From assembly GCA_900550855.1 (NCBI GenBank), contig URTQ01000015.1, positions 1 to 14,861 on the forward strand: DNA of 14,861 bases, given 5' to 3'. A program made the position numbers and the translations under genes. The notes below the pieces were generated by a model that worked only from the letters and a program-made list of their open reading frames with translations, searched no databases and had not been told where the DNA came from. This stretch comes from an uncultured Eubacteriales bacterium. Lineage in GTDB: Bacteria; Bacillota; Clostridia; Christensenellales; CAG-917. This document shows positions 1 through 7,720 of the stretch, piece by piece. Each line of letters opens with the position of its first letter. Positions within the stretch are counted from its first letter, which is position 1.

Positions 1-36
1 ACACTCAATATGAGTGTCCGCTTTTTGTTTTTTAGA
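1..36. terminator. Probable bidirectional terminator, cut by window edge
   Basis: A perfect 7-bp inverted repeat (ACACTCA, loop ATA, TGAGTGT) fills positions 1-17 and is followed by CCGC and a T-rich run (TTTTTGTTTTTT). The CCGC just after the right arm suggests that the stem continues into bases before the window. It lies 23 nt past the stop codon of the antiporter gene on the minus strand, so it could end that transcript as well as one arriving from the left on the plus strand. The part that would give the minus-strand T-run is outside the window, so that direction is inferred. Confidence 0.6.
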
Positions 37-39
37 TTG

Positions 40-1353
40 TTAATTTTCTGGTGCGGCGGCAGTTTCCTCGCTCGTCGGTTCGTCGGGAATAAGCGGCGGA
101 TTGATAGGCGTGTCGCTTGGCGTATCGTTCGATTTGTCGTGCTTGTAGGTAAGTTTCAAAAGCAACGGCGTGAGAAGGGAAGATACGATAATCAATATCA
201 GCACGAACGGCATAATCGACGCGTCTACGAGTCCGCTGTCAACGCCCTTTTGCGTGCAGACAAGCACGACTTCCGCTCTCGCCATCATACCGATACCCAC
301 GCGCAGACTGTCCATAAACGAGTATCTGCAAATGAGCGAGCCGAGTCCGCAACCGAGCACTTTGCCCAAAAGTCCTGCGGCGATAAAGGCAAAGCCGAAG
401 CCTACGATTGTGGGCGAAATCGCGCCGAAATCCGCGTTTATGCCTATGCTCGCAAAGAAAACGGGTGCGAAAATCATATAGTTGCTGACCTCGACTTTTC
501 TGTCGATATATCCCGATTCCGAGAGGGTGGAAAGCATAATGCCCGCAACGTACGCGCCGGTGATGTCCGCAACGCCGAACCATTCTTCCGCGGCGTACGC
601 AAAGAAGAAGCACATCGCAAAGCCTATGATGGGAATACGTCTGTGGTGTTCGGGGTGGCGTTTGAGGTAGTGTTTGAGAAGCAAGTGCGCGACGATGCCC
701 ACGCCGATTGCGGCGGCGAAGAAGCCTATCATCTTTCCGATTGCGATGCCGATTCCGTCAAGACCGTTGCCCTTGTCGAGAGATATGAAAAGGGAAAGAA
801 GAATGACGCCGATGATATCGTCGAGGATTGCGGCGGCGACGATGGACGTGCCGACTTTCGTGTTGAGTTTGCCGAGTTCTTTGAGAGCGGCGACGGTTAT
901 GCTGACGCTGGTTGCCGCCAAAATCGCGCCGTAAAAGAGGTTGGTTATGACTTGGTGTTGAGCCATATCCTTGAATCCGCCGTTAAACGCGCTCGCAACC
1001 AAAAATCCCAATCCGAGAGGAAACAAAACGCCCAAAACCGTAATTAAAACCGAGGGAAGTCCGCTCGTTTTGAACTGTTTGAGGTCGGTTTCGAGTCCTG
1101 CCGAAAACATAATGAGAATAACGCCGATTTTTGCGAGGAAGGACAGACCTTCGAGGGTGTAATCGGTGAATACGGTTTGGTTGGGTATGTACTTGATAAA
1201 GCCGAGAAGTATGCCTGCAATCAGCATACCCACCACTTGCGGAAGCCCGATTTTCTTGCCCAAAAGCGAGAAAAGTTTGGTGCACAGAAGTATGAGCGCA
1301 AGCGGAAGCAGAATTTCGAAATATGCGATTGCGGATAAGGTTTGAGTGAACAT
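40..1353 (-). CDS. CPA2-family cation/proton antiporter
   Basis: This 437-residue integral membrane protein of the monovalent cation:proton antiporter-2 family (Na_H_Exchanger fold) probably exchanges Na+ or K+ for H+ at the cytoplasmic membrane. About 12 hydrophobic segments run to residue ~403. The paired acidic ion-binding residues of the family are visible at Asp178-Asp179 (AAAILDDIIGV), and the conserved arginine-glutamate near the last helices appears as MMARAEV (Arg359, Glu361). Other family-like motifs are GLPQVVGMLIAGILLG (residues 36-51) and MFSAGLETD (82-90). The protein stops after a short hydrophilic Pro/Thr/Glu-rich tail (404-437); there is no RCK/TrkA-N or C domain, unlike KefB/KefC, so nucleotide gating is not expected. 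The ATG is preceded by AAGGAGG with good spacing. The gene stands alone, divergent from the next gene, with its own promoter at 1460-1488. The exact cation cannot be told from sequence. Confidence 0.93.
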   Translation of the reverse strand: MFTQTLSAIAYFEILLPLALILLCTKLFSLLGKKIGLPQVVGMLIAGILLGFIKYIPNQTVFTDYTLEGLSFLAKIGVILIMFSAGLETDLKQFKTSGLPSVLITVLGVLFPLGLGFLVASAFNGGFKDMAQHQVITNLFYGAILAATSVSITVAALKELGKLNTKVGTSIVAAAILDDIIGVILLSLFISLDKGNGLDGIGIAIGKMIGFFAAAIGVGIVAHLLLKHYLKRHPEHHRRIPIIGFAMCFFFAYAAEEWFGVADITGAYVAGIMLSTLSESGYIDRKVEVSNYMIFAPVFFASIGINADFGAISPTIVGFGFAFIAAGLLGKVLGCGLGSLICRYSFMDSLRVGIGMMARAEVVLVCTQKGVDSGLVDASIMPFVLILIIVSSLLTPLLLKLTYKHDKSNDTPSDTPINPPLIPDEPTSEETAAAPEN

Positions 1354-1459
1354 AAGTCGCCTCCTTGTGTCGAATCGAGGAAGATACTCGTTCGGCGCAA
1401 TGTGGTTTTCGGGCGCGGAAACTTGCGTGTACGGCGCGAGTTCCGTTCGTCAAATCAAT

Positions 1460-1488
1460 GTTATACGCTTTGTTTGAAATATAGTCAA
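1460..1488 (-). promoter_or_regulatory. Sigma-A type promoter for the antiporter gene
   Basis: On the minus strand TTGACT (1488-1483) and TATAAC (1465-1460) are separated by exactly 17 bp, a near-consensus vegetative promoter. Transcription would start near 1453 and give an untranslated leader of about 100 nt. Within the leader, positions 1371-1394 could form a small hairpin (CGAACGAG pairing with CTCG and TTCG around one bulged base) just ahead of the AAGGAGG ribosome binding site. No riboswitch class was recognised. Confidence 0.75.
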
Positions 1489-1564
1489 GCGAATTGCGAA
1501 GAATTAAAACACCCTTAAAAATTGTGGTAAAAACCGCGCTCGACCGCAAAATATGGTTTTTAAT

Positions 1565-1593
1565 TTGACAATACGGGTATATGCTGATACAAT
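1565..1593 (+). promoter_or_regulatory. Near-consensus sigma-A promoter for the small membrane protein gene and possibly the ABC operon
   Basis: TTGACA (1565-1570) is followed after exactly 17 bp by TACAAT (1588-1593), and TG at 1585-1586 gives an extended -10. This is the best promoter in the window. Transcription should start near 1600, immediately before the alternating purine-pyrimidine tract, and read into the gene at 1675. No terminator was found between that gene and the ABC genes at 2224, so readthrough is possible. Confidence 0.8.
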
Positions 1594-1605
1594 ACAAAAG
1601 AATAT

Positions 1606-1647
1606 TGCGTACGCGCATACGGCGTATATACGCGTGTATGTATGCAC
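1606..1647. repeat. Alternating purine-pyrimidine tract (Z-DNA-prone), with hairpin potential
   Basis: Positions 1606-1621 and 1622-1647 are each perfectly alternating purine/pyrimidine (16 and 26 nt) with a single phase break (GG at 1621-1622). The sequence is mainly CG, TA and GTAT steps. As RNA, ACGCG (1611-1615) can pair with CGCGT (1631-1635) and ATAC (1617-1620) with GTAT (1624-1627). It lies in the untranslated leader of the small membrane-protein gene. A second 26-nt tract of the same kind is at 2157-2182, after that gene. Confidence 0.6.
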
Positions 1648-1674
1648 TCCAAAAGCGCGTGGCAAGAGGAAAGA

Positions 1675-2112
1675 ATGGACTTTTTGTCGTTTCTGACGCA
1701 AGCAGCGGATTATCTCGTTGGCTTTGCAAAGACGTTTGCAGGGTTGTCTGCCGCACTTATCCTGTTTATGGTGGCAAGGTGTTTGCCGAGCCGTATTCGC
1801 AGGTATTTTTCGGCGTGCGCCACGACGGTGATTGCGGTTGCGTTGCTCAGAGATTCTTTCCATCAATTCTCGTTTTTCACTTTTAGGGCGATTCTTGTCA
1901 ATATGACGATTGCCTATCTTACGGTGTTGACGTTTTTGTTTTTCGTTTACATTGCGACCTACATTGCGCGCGTCAATGCGATACGCTCGTTTCAGAACGT
2001 ACGCCGCGACATAAAGTGCGACTCGCGCACGGTCAAAGGTTTTGCATTGAGAAACGACGACATCTGCGCTTCCAACGCCTTTTTGAGCATTTCGCCTATT
2101 TGTATGCAATGA
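1675..2112 (+). CDS. Small membrane protein of unknown function
   Basis: This 145-residue protein is not recognised. It has a hydrophobic segment at about residues 18-36 (GFAKTFAGLSAALILFMVA), a weaker one at about 45-60, and a long one at about 70-98 (ILVNMTIAYLTVLTFLFFVY), so it probably crosses the membrane two to four times. A basic stretch (RCLPSRIRRY) follows the first segment. The last ~45 residues are soluble and include three cysteines (Cys115, Cys131, Cys143). The ATG at 1675 was chosen because GAGGA lies 4 nt ahead of it; an in-frame ATG at 1642 has no Shine-Dalgarno site and sits inside the alternating repeat. A strong promoter lies at 1565-1593. It precedes the ABC operon in the same direction by 111 nt with no clear terminator between, so it may be co-expressed with it. 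Its reality rests on promoter, ribosome binding site and membrane-protein character, not homology. Confidence 0.65.
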   Translation: MDFLSFLTQAADYLVGFAKTFAGLSAALILFMVARCLPSRIRRYFSACATTVIAVALLRDSFHQFSFFTFRAILVNMTIAYLTVLTFLFFVYIATYIARVNAIRSFQNVRRDIKCDSRTVKGFALRNDDICASNAFLSISPICMQ

Positions 2113-2149
2113 TATTTAAGAACGTTTGGCGGCAGGCGTATTCTCGCTT

Positions 2150-2163
2150 GCGCACTTGTGCGC
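2150..2163. repeat. 14-nt inverted repeat between small gene and ABC operon
   Basis: GCGCAC (2150-2155), TT, GTGCGC (2158-2163) is a perfect inverted repeat. It overlaps the candidate -35 box of the ABC operon (2156-2161). There is no following T-run, so it is not an intrinsic terminator. It could be an operator, but no regulator gene is nearby to support that. Confidence 0.4.
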
Positions 2164-2184
2164 GTATGCGTACGCGTATATAAG
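2156..2184 (+). promoter_or_regulatory. Weak candidate promoter for the ABC/surface-protein operon
   Basis: TTGTGC (2156-2161) and TATAAG (2179-2184) are 17 bp apart, giving a possible sigma-A promoter 40 nt ahead of the ATPase start. The match is only moderate. The whole spacer is an alternating purine-pyrimidine run (2157-2182), which would be unusual promoter DNA. A small hairpin GGGC-GTAT-GCCC follows just before the AAGGAG ribosome binding site (2208-2213). The operon may instead, or also, be read from the stronger promoter at 1565. Confidence 0.35.
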
Positions 2185-2223
2185 GGGCGTATGCCCTAAA
2201 AAACTCGAAGGAGAACAATTTTT

Positions 2224-3045
2224 ATGCTTAAAGTAGAACACTTGAAAAAAACTTACCCAAAGAGCGACAGAGTCGCGGTTGACGATATATCTTTTGAATT
2301 GCGTCCGGGGGAAATCTTCGGATTTCTCGGACAGAACGGCGCGGGCAAATCCACGACGATAAAGTGCCTCACGGGCATACTGCCTTTCGACAGCGGCACG
2401 ATAACCATCTGCGGCCACGACATCGTGAAAGAGCCGATAAAGGCCAAGATGGAAATGGGTTACGTTCCCGACAACCATTCCGTTTACGAACGCCTTACGG
2501 GCAGGGAATACGTCAACTACGTCGCGGACCTTTACAAAGTTCCTGCTCTCGTGCGCACCGAGCGTATCGACCGCTACGCAAAACTTTTCAAACTCGAAAA
2601 CGCGATTGACAGACAAATCAAGTCGTATTCGCACGGTATGAAACAAAAGATTTGTATCATCGCCGCGCTTATTCACGACCCGAAACTTTGGGTGCTTGAC
2701 GAACCTATGATGGGTCTTGACCCGCAATCTACTGCGGAAATCATCTCGTATATGAGAGAGCATTGCGCAAAAGGCAACACGGTTTTCTTTTCCAGTCACA
2801 ACCTCGACCTCGTAAAGAAACTCTGCCACAGAGTCGCAATCGTCAACGACGGACATCTCATCGACATAATCGACCTTGCGGGCAACGACGCGAACAAGGC
2901 AAACCTCGAAGAAACGTTCTTCCGCGTAACCGGAACGTACGAGGAAAGACTGTTCGAGGACTATATCGCGCAAGAAAGCGCGGATATGCGTCCTCAGTTG
3001 CCGCCTCAAAACGATGACGAAATCGTCGTCGAGGAGGAAAAGTGA
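2224..3045 (+). CDS. ABC transporter ATP-binding protein (ABC-2 exporter type)
   Basis: This 273-residue ATPase powers the membrane transporter encoded by the next gene. It belongs to the single-domain ABC-2 exporter class (BcrA/NatA/CcmA-like). Visible motifs in order are Walker A GQNGAGKST (residues 36-44), the Q-loop region GYVPDN (79-84), the ABC signature YSHGMKQK (135-142, with His where many family members have Gly or Lys), Walker B LWVLDE (155-160), D-loop region GLDP, and the switch histidine SSHN (His192). The C-terminal ~60 residues after the ATPase core end in an acidic tail (DDEIVVEEEK). The ATG has AAGGAG 10 nt ahead. Its stop codon overlaps the permease start (TGATG), which implies translational coupling. 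Export rather than import is expected for this class; the cargo is unknown. Confidence 0.93.
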   Translation: MLKVEHLKKTYPKSDRVAVDDISFELRPGEIFGFLGQNGAGKSTTIKCLTGILPFDSGTITICGHDIVKEPIKAKMEMGYVPDNHSVYERLTGREYVNYVADLYKVPALVRTERIDRYAKLFKLENAIDRQIKSYSHGMKQKICIIAALIHDPKLWVLDEPMMGLDPQSTAEIISYMREHCAKGNTVFFSSHNLDLVKKLCHRVAIVNDGHLIDIIDLAGNDANKANLEETFFRVTGTYEERLFEDYIAQESADMRPQLPPQNDDEIVVEEEK

Positions 3046-4751
3046 TGGAAAAAACCGCATTTTCTATGCAAAGCGTGAAAACGCTTTTCAGACTCGACCT
3101 CAAATCGAGATACGGCATATCGCAGGGTACGGGGCGTTTGAAAAAACTCGCGCAAGCGGGCAACGCGCTGTTCTTTATCCTCGTATACGCCGTGCTCGTG
3201 ATAGGCATATATTATTTGAGCAACGTGTTCGTGACCCGTTCGGGCTTGCGTATCGAATTTTTGGTTATCATCGCGACGTTTACTATTGCGCTCGCAACCA
3301 TAATTTCGACGAGTACGGTCATTAAAAACCTATATCAGAACGGCGACAACGAAATGCTGTTGCGCTTTCCCGTCAGCGGCAAAGAGATTCTCGTTGCAAA
3401 GTCCATTTACTGCTATTTGCACAATCTCGTCACTTGCTTGCTCACTATGCTTCCGTTCTACATCTCGTTCGGAATCGTGACGCGCGCAAGCGTCGGCGAC
3501 TATTTTGCGTATATCGGCATAGTGCTTCTAAGCACGCTTTTGCCGTTCTTTATCGCAAACATAATCGCAGTGCCCGTTATGAAGGTGTTAAACCTCGTCA
3601 AGAATCAGTTTCTTTTGGTGCTGATTTTCACGATTATCGTGATTTGCGCGGTGTTCGTGCTTTACCTCGTATCCCTCAGTAACGTTTTGAAATATCTCAA
3701 AGATTCGAATCAAACGATATTCTCGGCGGATATGATTGCAAGATACAAGCACTTTGCGCAAAACGCCTATCCGTTCAACTGGTATGCGGAAATCGTAAAC
3801 GGAAGAAAATACGCGGGTCTTTCAAACGGTCAATACGCGTTGAGATTCCTTTATATGTTCCTCGTCAACGTAGCGTTCGGCGTGGGCGCGTACTTCGTGA
3901 CCACGAGAGAGTACTACAAAACCATTCTTTACGGAATCGAAACGCAAAAGGCTTCTTTCAAAAAGAAAATCAAGGACGTGCGCCGTCCGGTGTGGTACGC
4001 GCTTTTCAGACGTGAGTTCTACCTCATTTTGAGAAGTTTCAACTATTCCTTCCAGTACTTCGCAATGGCGTGCGCCGCACCCGTAATGGTGTTTTTCTGC
4101 AACAGACTCGCAGCCACTATGGGTACGGAAAGCGTCGGCGCGAGCATTATGCCCGGTCTTACGCTTATGGTTATCGTCATATTCGTCACGATTATCGTGT
4201 CGTTTGCCTCGACTTGCATATCGAGGGAAGGCAACTGCTTCTACCACACGAAGATAATACCCGTAAGTTACACCAATCAGATTCTCGTCAAGTTCTTGCT
4301 TTACACGATGACGGGTTCGCTTTCGGTTGCGCTCTCTTGCGCGGTTTCGGGCGGCTACTACACGAGCGAGGCGGGCGGACATCTGCTTACGCCGCTTGAC
4401 GTGGGCGCGATTTTCGGCATTGCGGAAATGCTCGTTCTGACCCTCACTTGCCTCAGTATGATTGCGGACATCAAATCCCCGACGTTCAACGTATCTGGCG
4501 ACGGCGAACTCGTTGCGGCAAACAAAAACGTCGCTCTCGCGCTCATCGTCGGCATCGTGGCGGCAATCGCATACGGTCTTTTCACTATGTTGTTCAGTTT
4601 CTTCCCGTTCTCGATAGGCGGCGTGCAAATCGGCGGAAATATGAACGCAATATACCTCATTTTGAGCATAGTAACGCTTTTGTTGCTCGCAGGTTCGCTT
4701 GCAGGACTTTTCGTCAACCTCAACAAGCGTTATCAAAAAATAATTCCGTAA
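3045..4751 (+). CDS. ABC-2 type exporter permease, about 12 membrane segments
   Basis: This 568-residue polytopic protein is the membrane partner of the ATPase just upstream. Hydrophobic segments lie at about residues 40-58, 70-92, 122-146, 152-176, 188-212, 265-286, 335-352, 368-390, 412-434, 452-474, 494-520 and 534-556. It looks like two fused halves of six: each half has a comparable cytoplasmic stretch, GDNEMLLRFPVSGKEILVAK (100-119) and SREGNCFYHTKIIPVSYTNQ (393-412). It has no extracellular solute-binding domain, as expected for an exporter. A GTG at 3042 is also in frame, but ATG at 3045 is preferred because GGAGG is then 7 nt away and the start overlaps the ATPase stop by one base. 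The next gene starts only 18 nt after its end, with a ribosome binding site, which ties this transporter to the surface proteins. Substrate could be a peptide, lipid or the downstream proteins themselves; sequence alone does not say. Confidence 0.88.
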   Translation: MEKTAFSMQSVKTLFRLDLKSRYGISQGTGRLKKLAQAGNALFFILVYAVLVIGIYYLSNVFVTRSGLRIEFLVIIATFTIALATIISTSTVIKNLYQNGDNEMLLRFPVSGKEILVAKSIYCYLHNLVTCLLTMLPFYISFGIVTRASVGDYFAYIGIVLLSTLLPFFIANIIAVPVMKVLNLVKNQFLLVLIFTIIVICAVFVLYLVSLSNVLKYLKDSNQTIFSADMIARYKHFAQNAYPFNWYAEIVNGRKYAGLSNGQYALRFLYMFLVNVAFGVGAYFVTTREYYKTILYGIETQKASFKKKIKDVRRPVWYALFRREFYLILRSFNYSFQYFAMACAAPVMVFFCNRLAATMGTESVGASIMPGLTLMVIVIFVTIIVSFASTCISREGNCFYHTKIIPVSYTNQILVKFLLYTMTGSLSVALSCAVSGGYYTSEAGGHLLTPLDVGAIFGIAEMLVLTLTCLSMIADIKSPTFNVSGDGELVAANKNVALALIVGIVAAIAYGLFTMLFSFFPFSIGGVQIGGNMNAIYLILSIVTLLLLAGSLAGLFVNLNKRYQKIIP

Positions 4752-4769
4752 GGAAAGGAAATTCGCATT

Positions 4770-7694
4770 ATGAAAAAAGTGATGATAGGTATACTCATCC
4801 TTATACCGATTATTATTCTTCTCGTCGTCGCGATGGTTTCCTCTATCGTTTCGGCACAAACGCATATTGCGGTTGAAAATATAGAATTAAAGTACAAGGA
4901 TTCGGACAATACCATATATGAACTTCCGCTAAATCTCAAAAACGTAGCGGGCAAAGTGATAAATCTCAAAGATTATCTCGACGTCGTCGTTTCCCCTAAA
5001 AAGGCGAACAACTACACCATAGAGTGGAAAATTTCAGATGACATAATGTACACGGACAGCGAGTATGAGAACAAATACAATCAGTATGTAAACAATCCCT
5101 CGTCGAGCGCGAAAGTGTGGCCCGCGGCAACCTTTGTCGACGAAAACGGAAACGAAACGGCATCCAACACGTCGGGCAAAATGGTCATCGCATCGTTCTG
5201 CACGTTCACTGTGCAGGTGGTTGCCGAAAACGTCAGCAAAACCCTCAGCGTAAACGTGATGGGCTTCGACGTAAACCGTGTGGAAGTGCGCGCGCAGAGC
5301 GGCGAAGGCAAACTCTCGATAGGCGAATCGGTGCGCTTTGTCCCTTCTTACACGCCGATTGACAGTATCGTCAACGACAGCGAGTGGACGAGTTCGGATT
5401 CACAAGTGGCAATCGTCGACCAAAACGGCATCGTAACGGGCGTAGGCGAGGGCAAAGCGGTCATATCTCACGGCGCAAGCGTGTTCTCGACAGGCGAAAA
5501 GGTCTACGGCACTTGCGAAATCGAAGTCAGCGCAAACGGTGCAAGCGTGCGCTACGGCAGCAGAGTCGTTACGAGCAAATCTGCCATTACGCTTTCCGAA
5601 CTCGGAATAAGCGGCGAGGCCGTAGCAGTCAGCGGTTGCACGATTGAAAACGGCGAAGTTACAATAACCGCAAACAAGGCGGTTTTGAGCGTGAATGGCA
5701 AGAACTTTGAAATAGAAAAGTGCGGCGCGGACGAAATCGTCATAAACAACAAAGAGTTTTACGAATACCGCGAGGACGGCTACGTTTTGGCAGTGGGCGA
5801 GCATACGCTCAAACTCTCTGCCGTGTGGGCGGATATGACCAACGAAACAGTTTTGACAAACATTTCGTGGAAGTCCAACAACGAAAGCGTTGCGACCGTC
5901 AATGAAAAAGGCGAAGTCAAAGGCGTTTCGAGCGGTCTTGCAACCATAACGGCAACCGCAAACGGAAAGAGCGTGAGCGTGACGATAAACGTCCAAAACA
6001 AACTCGCTTCCGTGCAACTTCGCACCTCGCAAGCCTCGCTTGCGGTCGGTCTTGCAAGAGAAACGGTGTTCGCAAGCCAAAGATTCCTCAATCCCACGAG
6101 CGTAAGAAGCGACGATACGAAGATTGCAAACAGCACGCACATCGTCGTTCGGGGCGAGCCTGAAAACGCAACCGACGAAGAACTCGATTTGTTCTATTCC
6201 GCCTTCAACTTCGAAGTGGTCGAGGGCGGCGAATATGCGCATTTCGACGAAACCGTTCGCAACAAACTCGTTTTCAGCGACGACGGCAAGGCTCTTGAAG
6301 GCAAGGGTAAACAAAGCATAAAAGTCAGAGTGAGCGCAAAATATCCCAAGTACGAGGGTATGAGCAAATTCACGACTCAAGAAGTCACAATCAACGCAAT
6401 ATTCGGCGTTGCGGTGTCTTCCGTTGCCGAAATCGAGGTTGCGTCAAAGAATCAGCGTGCATACGCCGAGTCGGACGGAAACTATATCGAAAGCCAACAG
6501 CGGTATGAATTCAAAAACGATTATGACGGAAGCGTCTACCGCGTGCGTACGAATCCGTCGTCAAAATCGACGTATGCGATTTGCTTCGAGGGCAACGTCG
6601 CGTATACGATTGCAGAGCAGGGCGAACATCTTGTTGGTCCCGAGGACCGACTCAATTTCTACGGCGACGTGTACGGCAACAACTTTATGCTGTCCACCGA
6701 AACCAACCAACTCGACGAAAACACCAAATTTATGCGTATATCGTGGTCGAACGTCACGATGTCCAACCTCATTTTGCGTGCAAACAGTTTTCCAGATGAC
6801 AGTCCCGCAGATGACGCGGATGAAAACGAACTTAAAAAGGCGGAAGACGCCAAAGATTTCACGGGTATTTTGGGTATAATCGGCAGCCACGTCAGTTGGA
6901 ACACCTATCGCCTCGAAAACGTCAGAATGGAATATTGCATTCTCGAAAACGCAAAACAAGCGATTGACGTCAACAATTCCGACGCGACGTTCGACGGTTG
7001 CATAATCAGAAACCTCAACTTTATGGGAATAAACACCCATTGCCGTATGAACAGCGAAGGCGAGGTGTTCTATCCGTACTATTCGCACTTGAACTTGAAC
7101 AATATCGTGTTTTCCAACACGCTCGGCTCGGTTGCGGTCGTCAACTACGAGAACTTTACGACAAAAGGTAAATCCACCGACTACCGTTTTGCCGCCACAG
7201 CAGAGGCAAACGACAAGTGGTTTATGGACAACTTCTATGCAAACGGCATAAACTTCGTTCTCAATCAGACGGGATTTATCGACGCATACAACTGGCAACC
7301 CGTTTCGAACGCGACGCTTATTGACGCAGGCGATTATACCGAGTTGGTTTCAAAAGTAAGCGACACGGTTATGAGGACCAACTCGTTCTTCGAACCTCGC
7401 AGAATCATCGATTCAAAAGACTGGTGCTGGATTCATATCGCTTTCATTTCGGTCGGCGTTACGAACAACCTCAGCGTCGAAAAGGTATACAGCCAAATCA
7501 CAACGCAAGACAAGCGTCTTTCTTACATCAATACGTCGGATATGCAAGTGGAAAACTCGGGCTTGACAGGTGCTGGCGAGAGAATACTTAAAAACGTGTC
7601 GGCGGGTATTTGGGGTTACGATAACAAGCAGAATATACAACCCACGACGACGTATCAGGTCAACGAAGCACTTAAAGATAGATTGCATAAGTGA
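4770..7694 (+). CDS. Large exported Big_2/beta-helix protein, first tandem paralog
   Basis: This 974-residue surface protein of unknown function begins with MKK and a long hydrophobic segment (residues ~5-28), either an uncleaved signal anchor or a signal peptide (a possible cleavage site is VSA before Gln30). Residues ~30-165 form a beta-rich N-terminal region. Bacterial Ig-like group 2 (Big_2) domains follow at about 170-253 (SQVAIVDQNGIVTGVGEGKA) and 340-408 (NNESVATVNEKGEVKGVSSG). A second beta-rich unit covers ~410-550, with ARETVFAS and KYPKYEGM conserved in the paralog. Residues ~600-800 look like a right-handed beta-helix (repeated short strands such as GDVYGNN, VTMSNLILRAN, FDGCIIRNLNF, LNLNNIVFSNT). 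The C-terminus (TYQVNEAL) is also shared with the paralog, and there is no LPXTG sorting signal or cell-wall binding repeat. AAGGAA is 9 nt before the ATG, 18 nt after the permease gene. Binding or processing of extracellular glycans is possible; no catalytic residues are evident. Confidence 0.85.
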   Translation: MKKVMIGILILIPIIILLVVAMVSSIVSAQTHIAVENIELKYKDSDNTIYELPLNLKNVAGKVINLKDYLDVVVSPKKANNYTIEWKISDDIMYTDSEYENKYNQYVNNPSSSAKVWPAATFVDENGNETASNTSGKMVIASFCTFTVQVVAENVSKTLSVNVMGFDVNRVEVRAQSGEGKLSIGESVRFVPSYTPIDSIVNDSEWTSSDSQVAIVDQNGIVTGVGEGKAVISHGASVFSTGEKVYGTCEIEVSANGASVRYGSRVVTSKSAITLSELGISGEAVAVSGCTIENGEVTITANKAVLSVNGKNFEIEKCGADEIVINNKEFYEYREDGYVLAVGEHTLKLSAVWADMTNETVLTNISWKSNNESVATVNEKGEVKGVSSGLATITATANGKSVSVTINVQNKLASVQLRTSQASLAVGLARETVFASQRFLNPTSVRSDDTKIANSTHIVVRGEPENATDEELDLFYSAFNFEVVEGGEYAHFDETVRNKLVFSDDGKALEGKGKQSIKVRVSAKYPKYEGMSKFTTQEVTINAIFGVAVSSVAEIEVASKNQRAYAESDGNYIESQQRYEFKNDYDGSVYRVRTNPSSKSTYAICFEGNVAYTIAEQGEHLVGPEDRLNFYGDVYGNNFMLSTETNQLDENTKFMRISWSNVTMSNLILRANSFPDDSPADDADENELKKAEDAKDFTGILGIIGSHVSWNTYRLENVRMEYCILENAKQAIDVNNSDATFDGCIIRNLNFMGINTHCRMNSEGEVFYPYYSHLNLNNIVFSNTLGSVAVVNYENFTTKGKSTDYRFAATAEANDKWFMDNFYANGINFVLNQTGFIDAYNWQPVSNATLIDAGDYTELVSKVSDTVMRTNSFFEPRRIIDSKDWCWIHIAFISVGVTNNLSVEKVYSQITTQDKRLSYINTSDMQVENSGLTGAGERILKNVSAGIWGYDNKQNIQPTTTYQVNEALKDRLHK

Positions 7695-7720
7695 TATTGT
7701 CGAATTGTAAAGGATAAACT

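Larger units (their letters stand above)
1354..1674. other. Divergent intergenic region (321 nt)
   Basis: This gap between the divergent antiporter and small membrane-protein genes holds two back-to-back sigma-A promoters whose -35 boxes are about 76 bp apart (1483-1488 minus, 1565-1570 plus), and an alternating purine-pyrimidine tract (1606-1647). The rest is A/T-rich leader and spacer. No credible open reading frame, tRNA or known riboswitch is seen. Confidence 0.7.

Noticed and set aside
10..1047. 345-residue plus-strand open frame opposite the antiporter gene
   Set aside because: It is Arg/Glu/Asp/His-rich with no family features and is fully antisense to a clear antiporter. Long antisense frames appear opposite most genes here because of codon bias.
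1581..1886. 101-residue plus-strand frame overlapping the small membrane protein
   Set aside because: Its ATG lies upstream of the predicted transcription start, between the -35 and -10 boxes, and its translation has no membrane or domain character.
1625..2182. 11-bp inverted repeats flanking the small gene as ends of a mobile element
   Set aside because: No transposase, no target-site duplication, and the repeats are low-complexity alternating sequence; kept only as a structural observation.
2135..2223. Possible terminator between the small gene and the ABC operon
   Set aside because: Several short inverted repeats are present, but none is followed by a T-run on the plus strand.
2116..3060. 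314-residue minus-strand open frame opposite the ABC ATPase gene
   Set aside because: The plus strand encodes a complete ATPase with all motifs; the antisense product has no recognisable domain and no ribosome binding site was noted.
3822..4865. 347-residue minus-strand open frame opposite the permease gene
   Set aside because: Highly charged, low-complexity translation (many Arg, Asn, Glu and His), as expected from reading a hydrophobic gene backwards.
5400..6380. 326-residue minus-strand open frame within the first large surface-protein gene
   Set aside because: Shadow of a gene with clear Big_2 domains on the plus strand; no start signal or family match.
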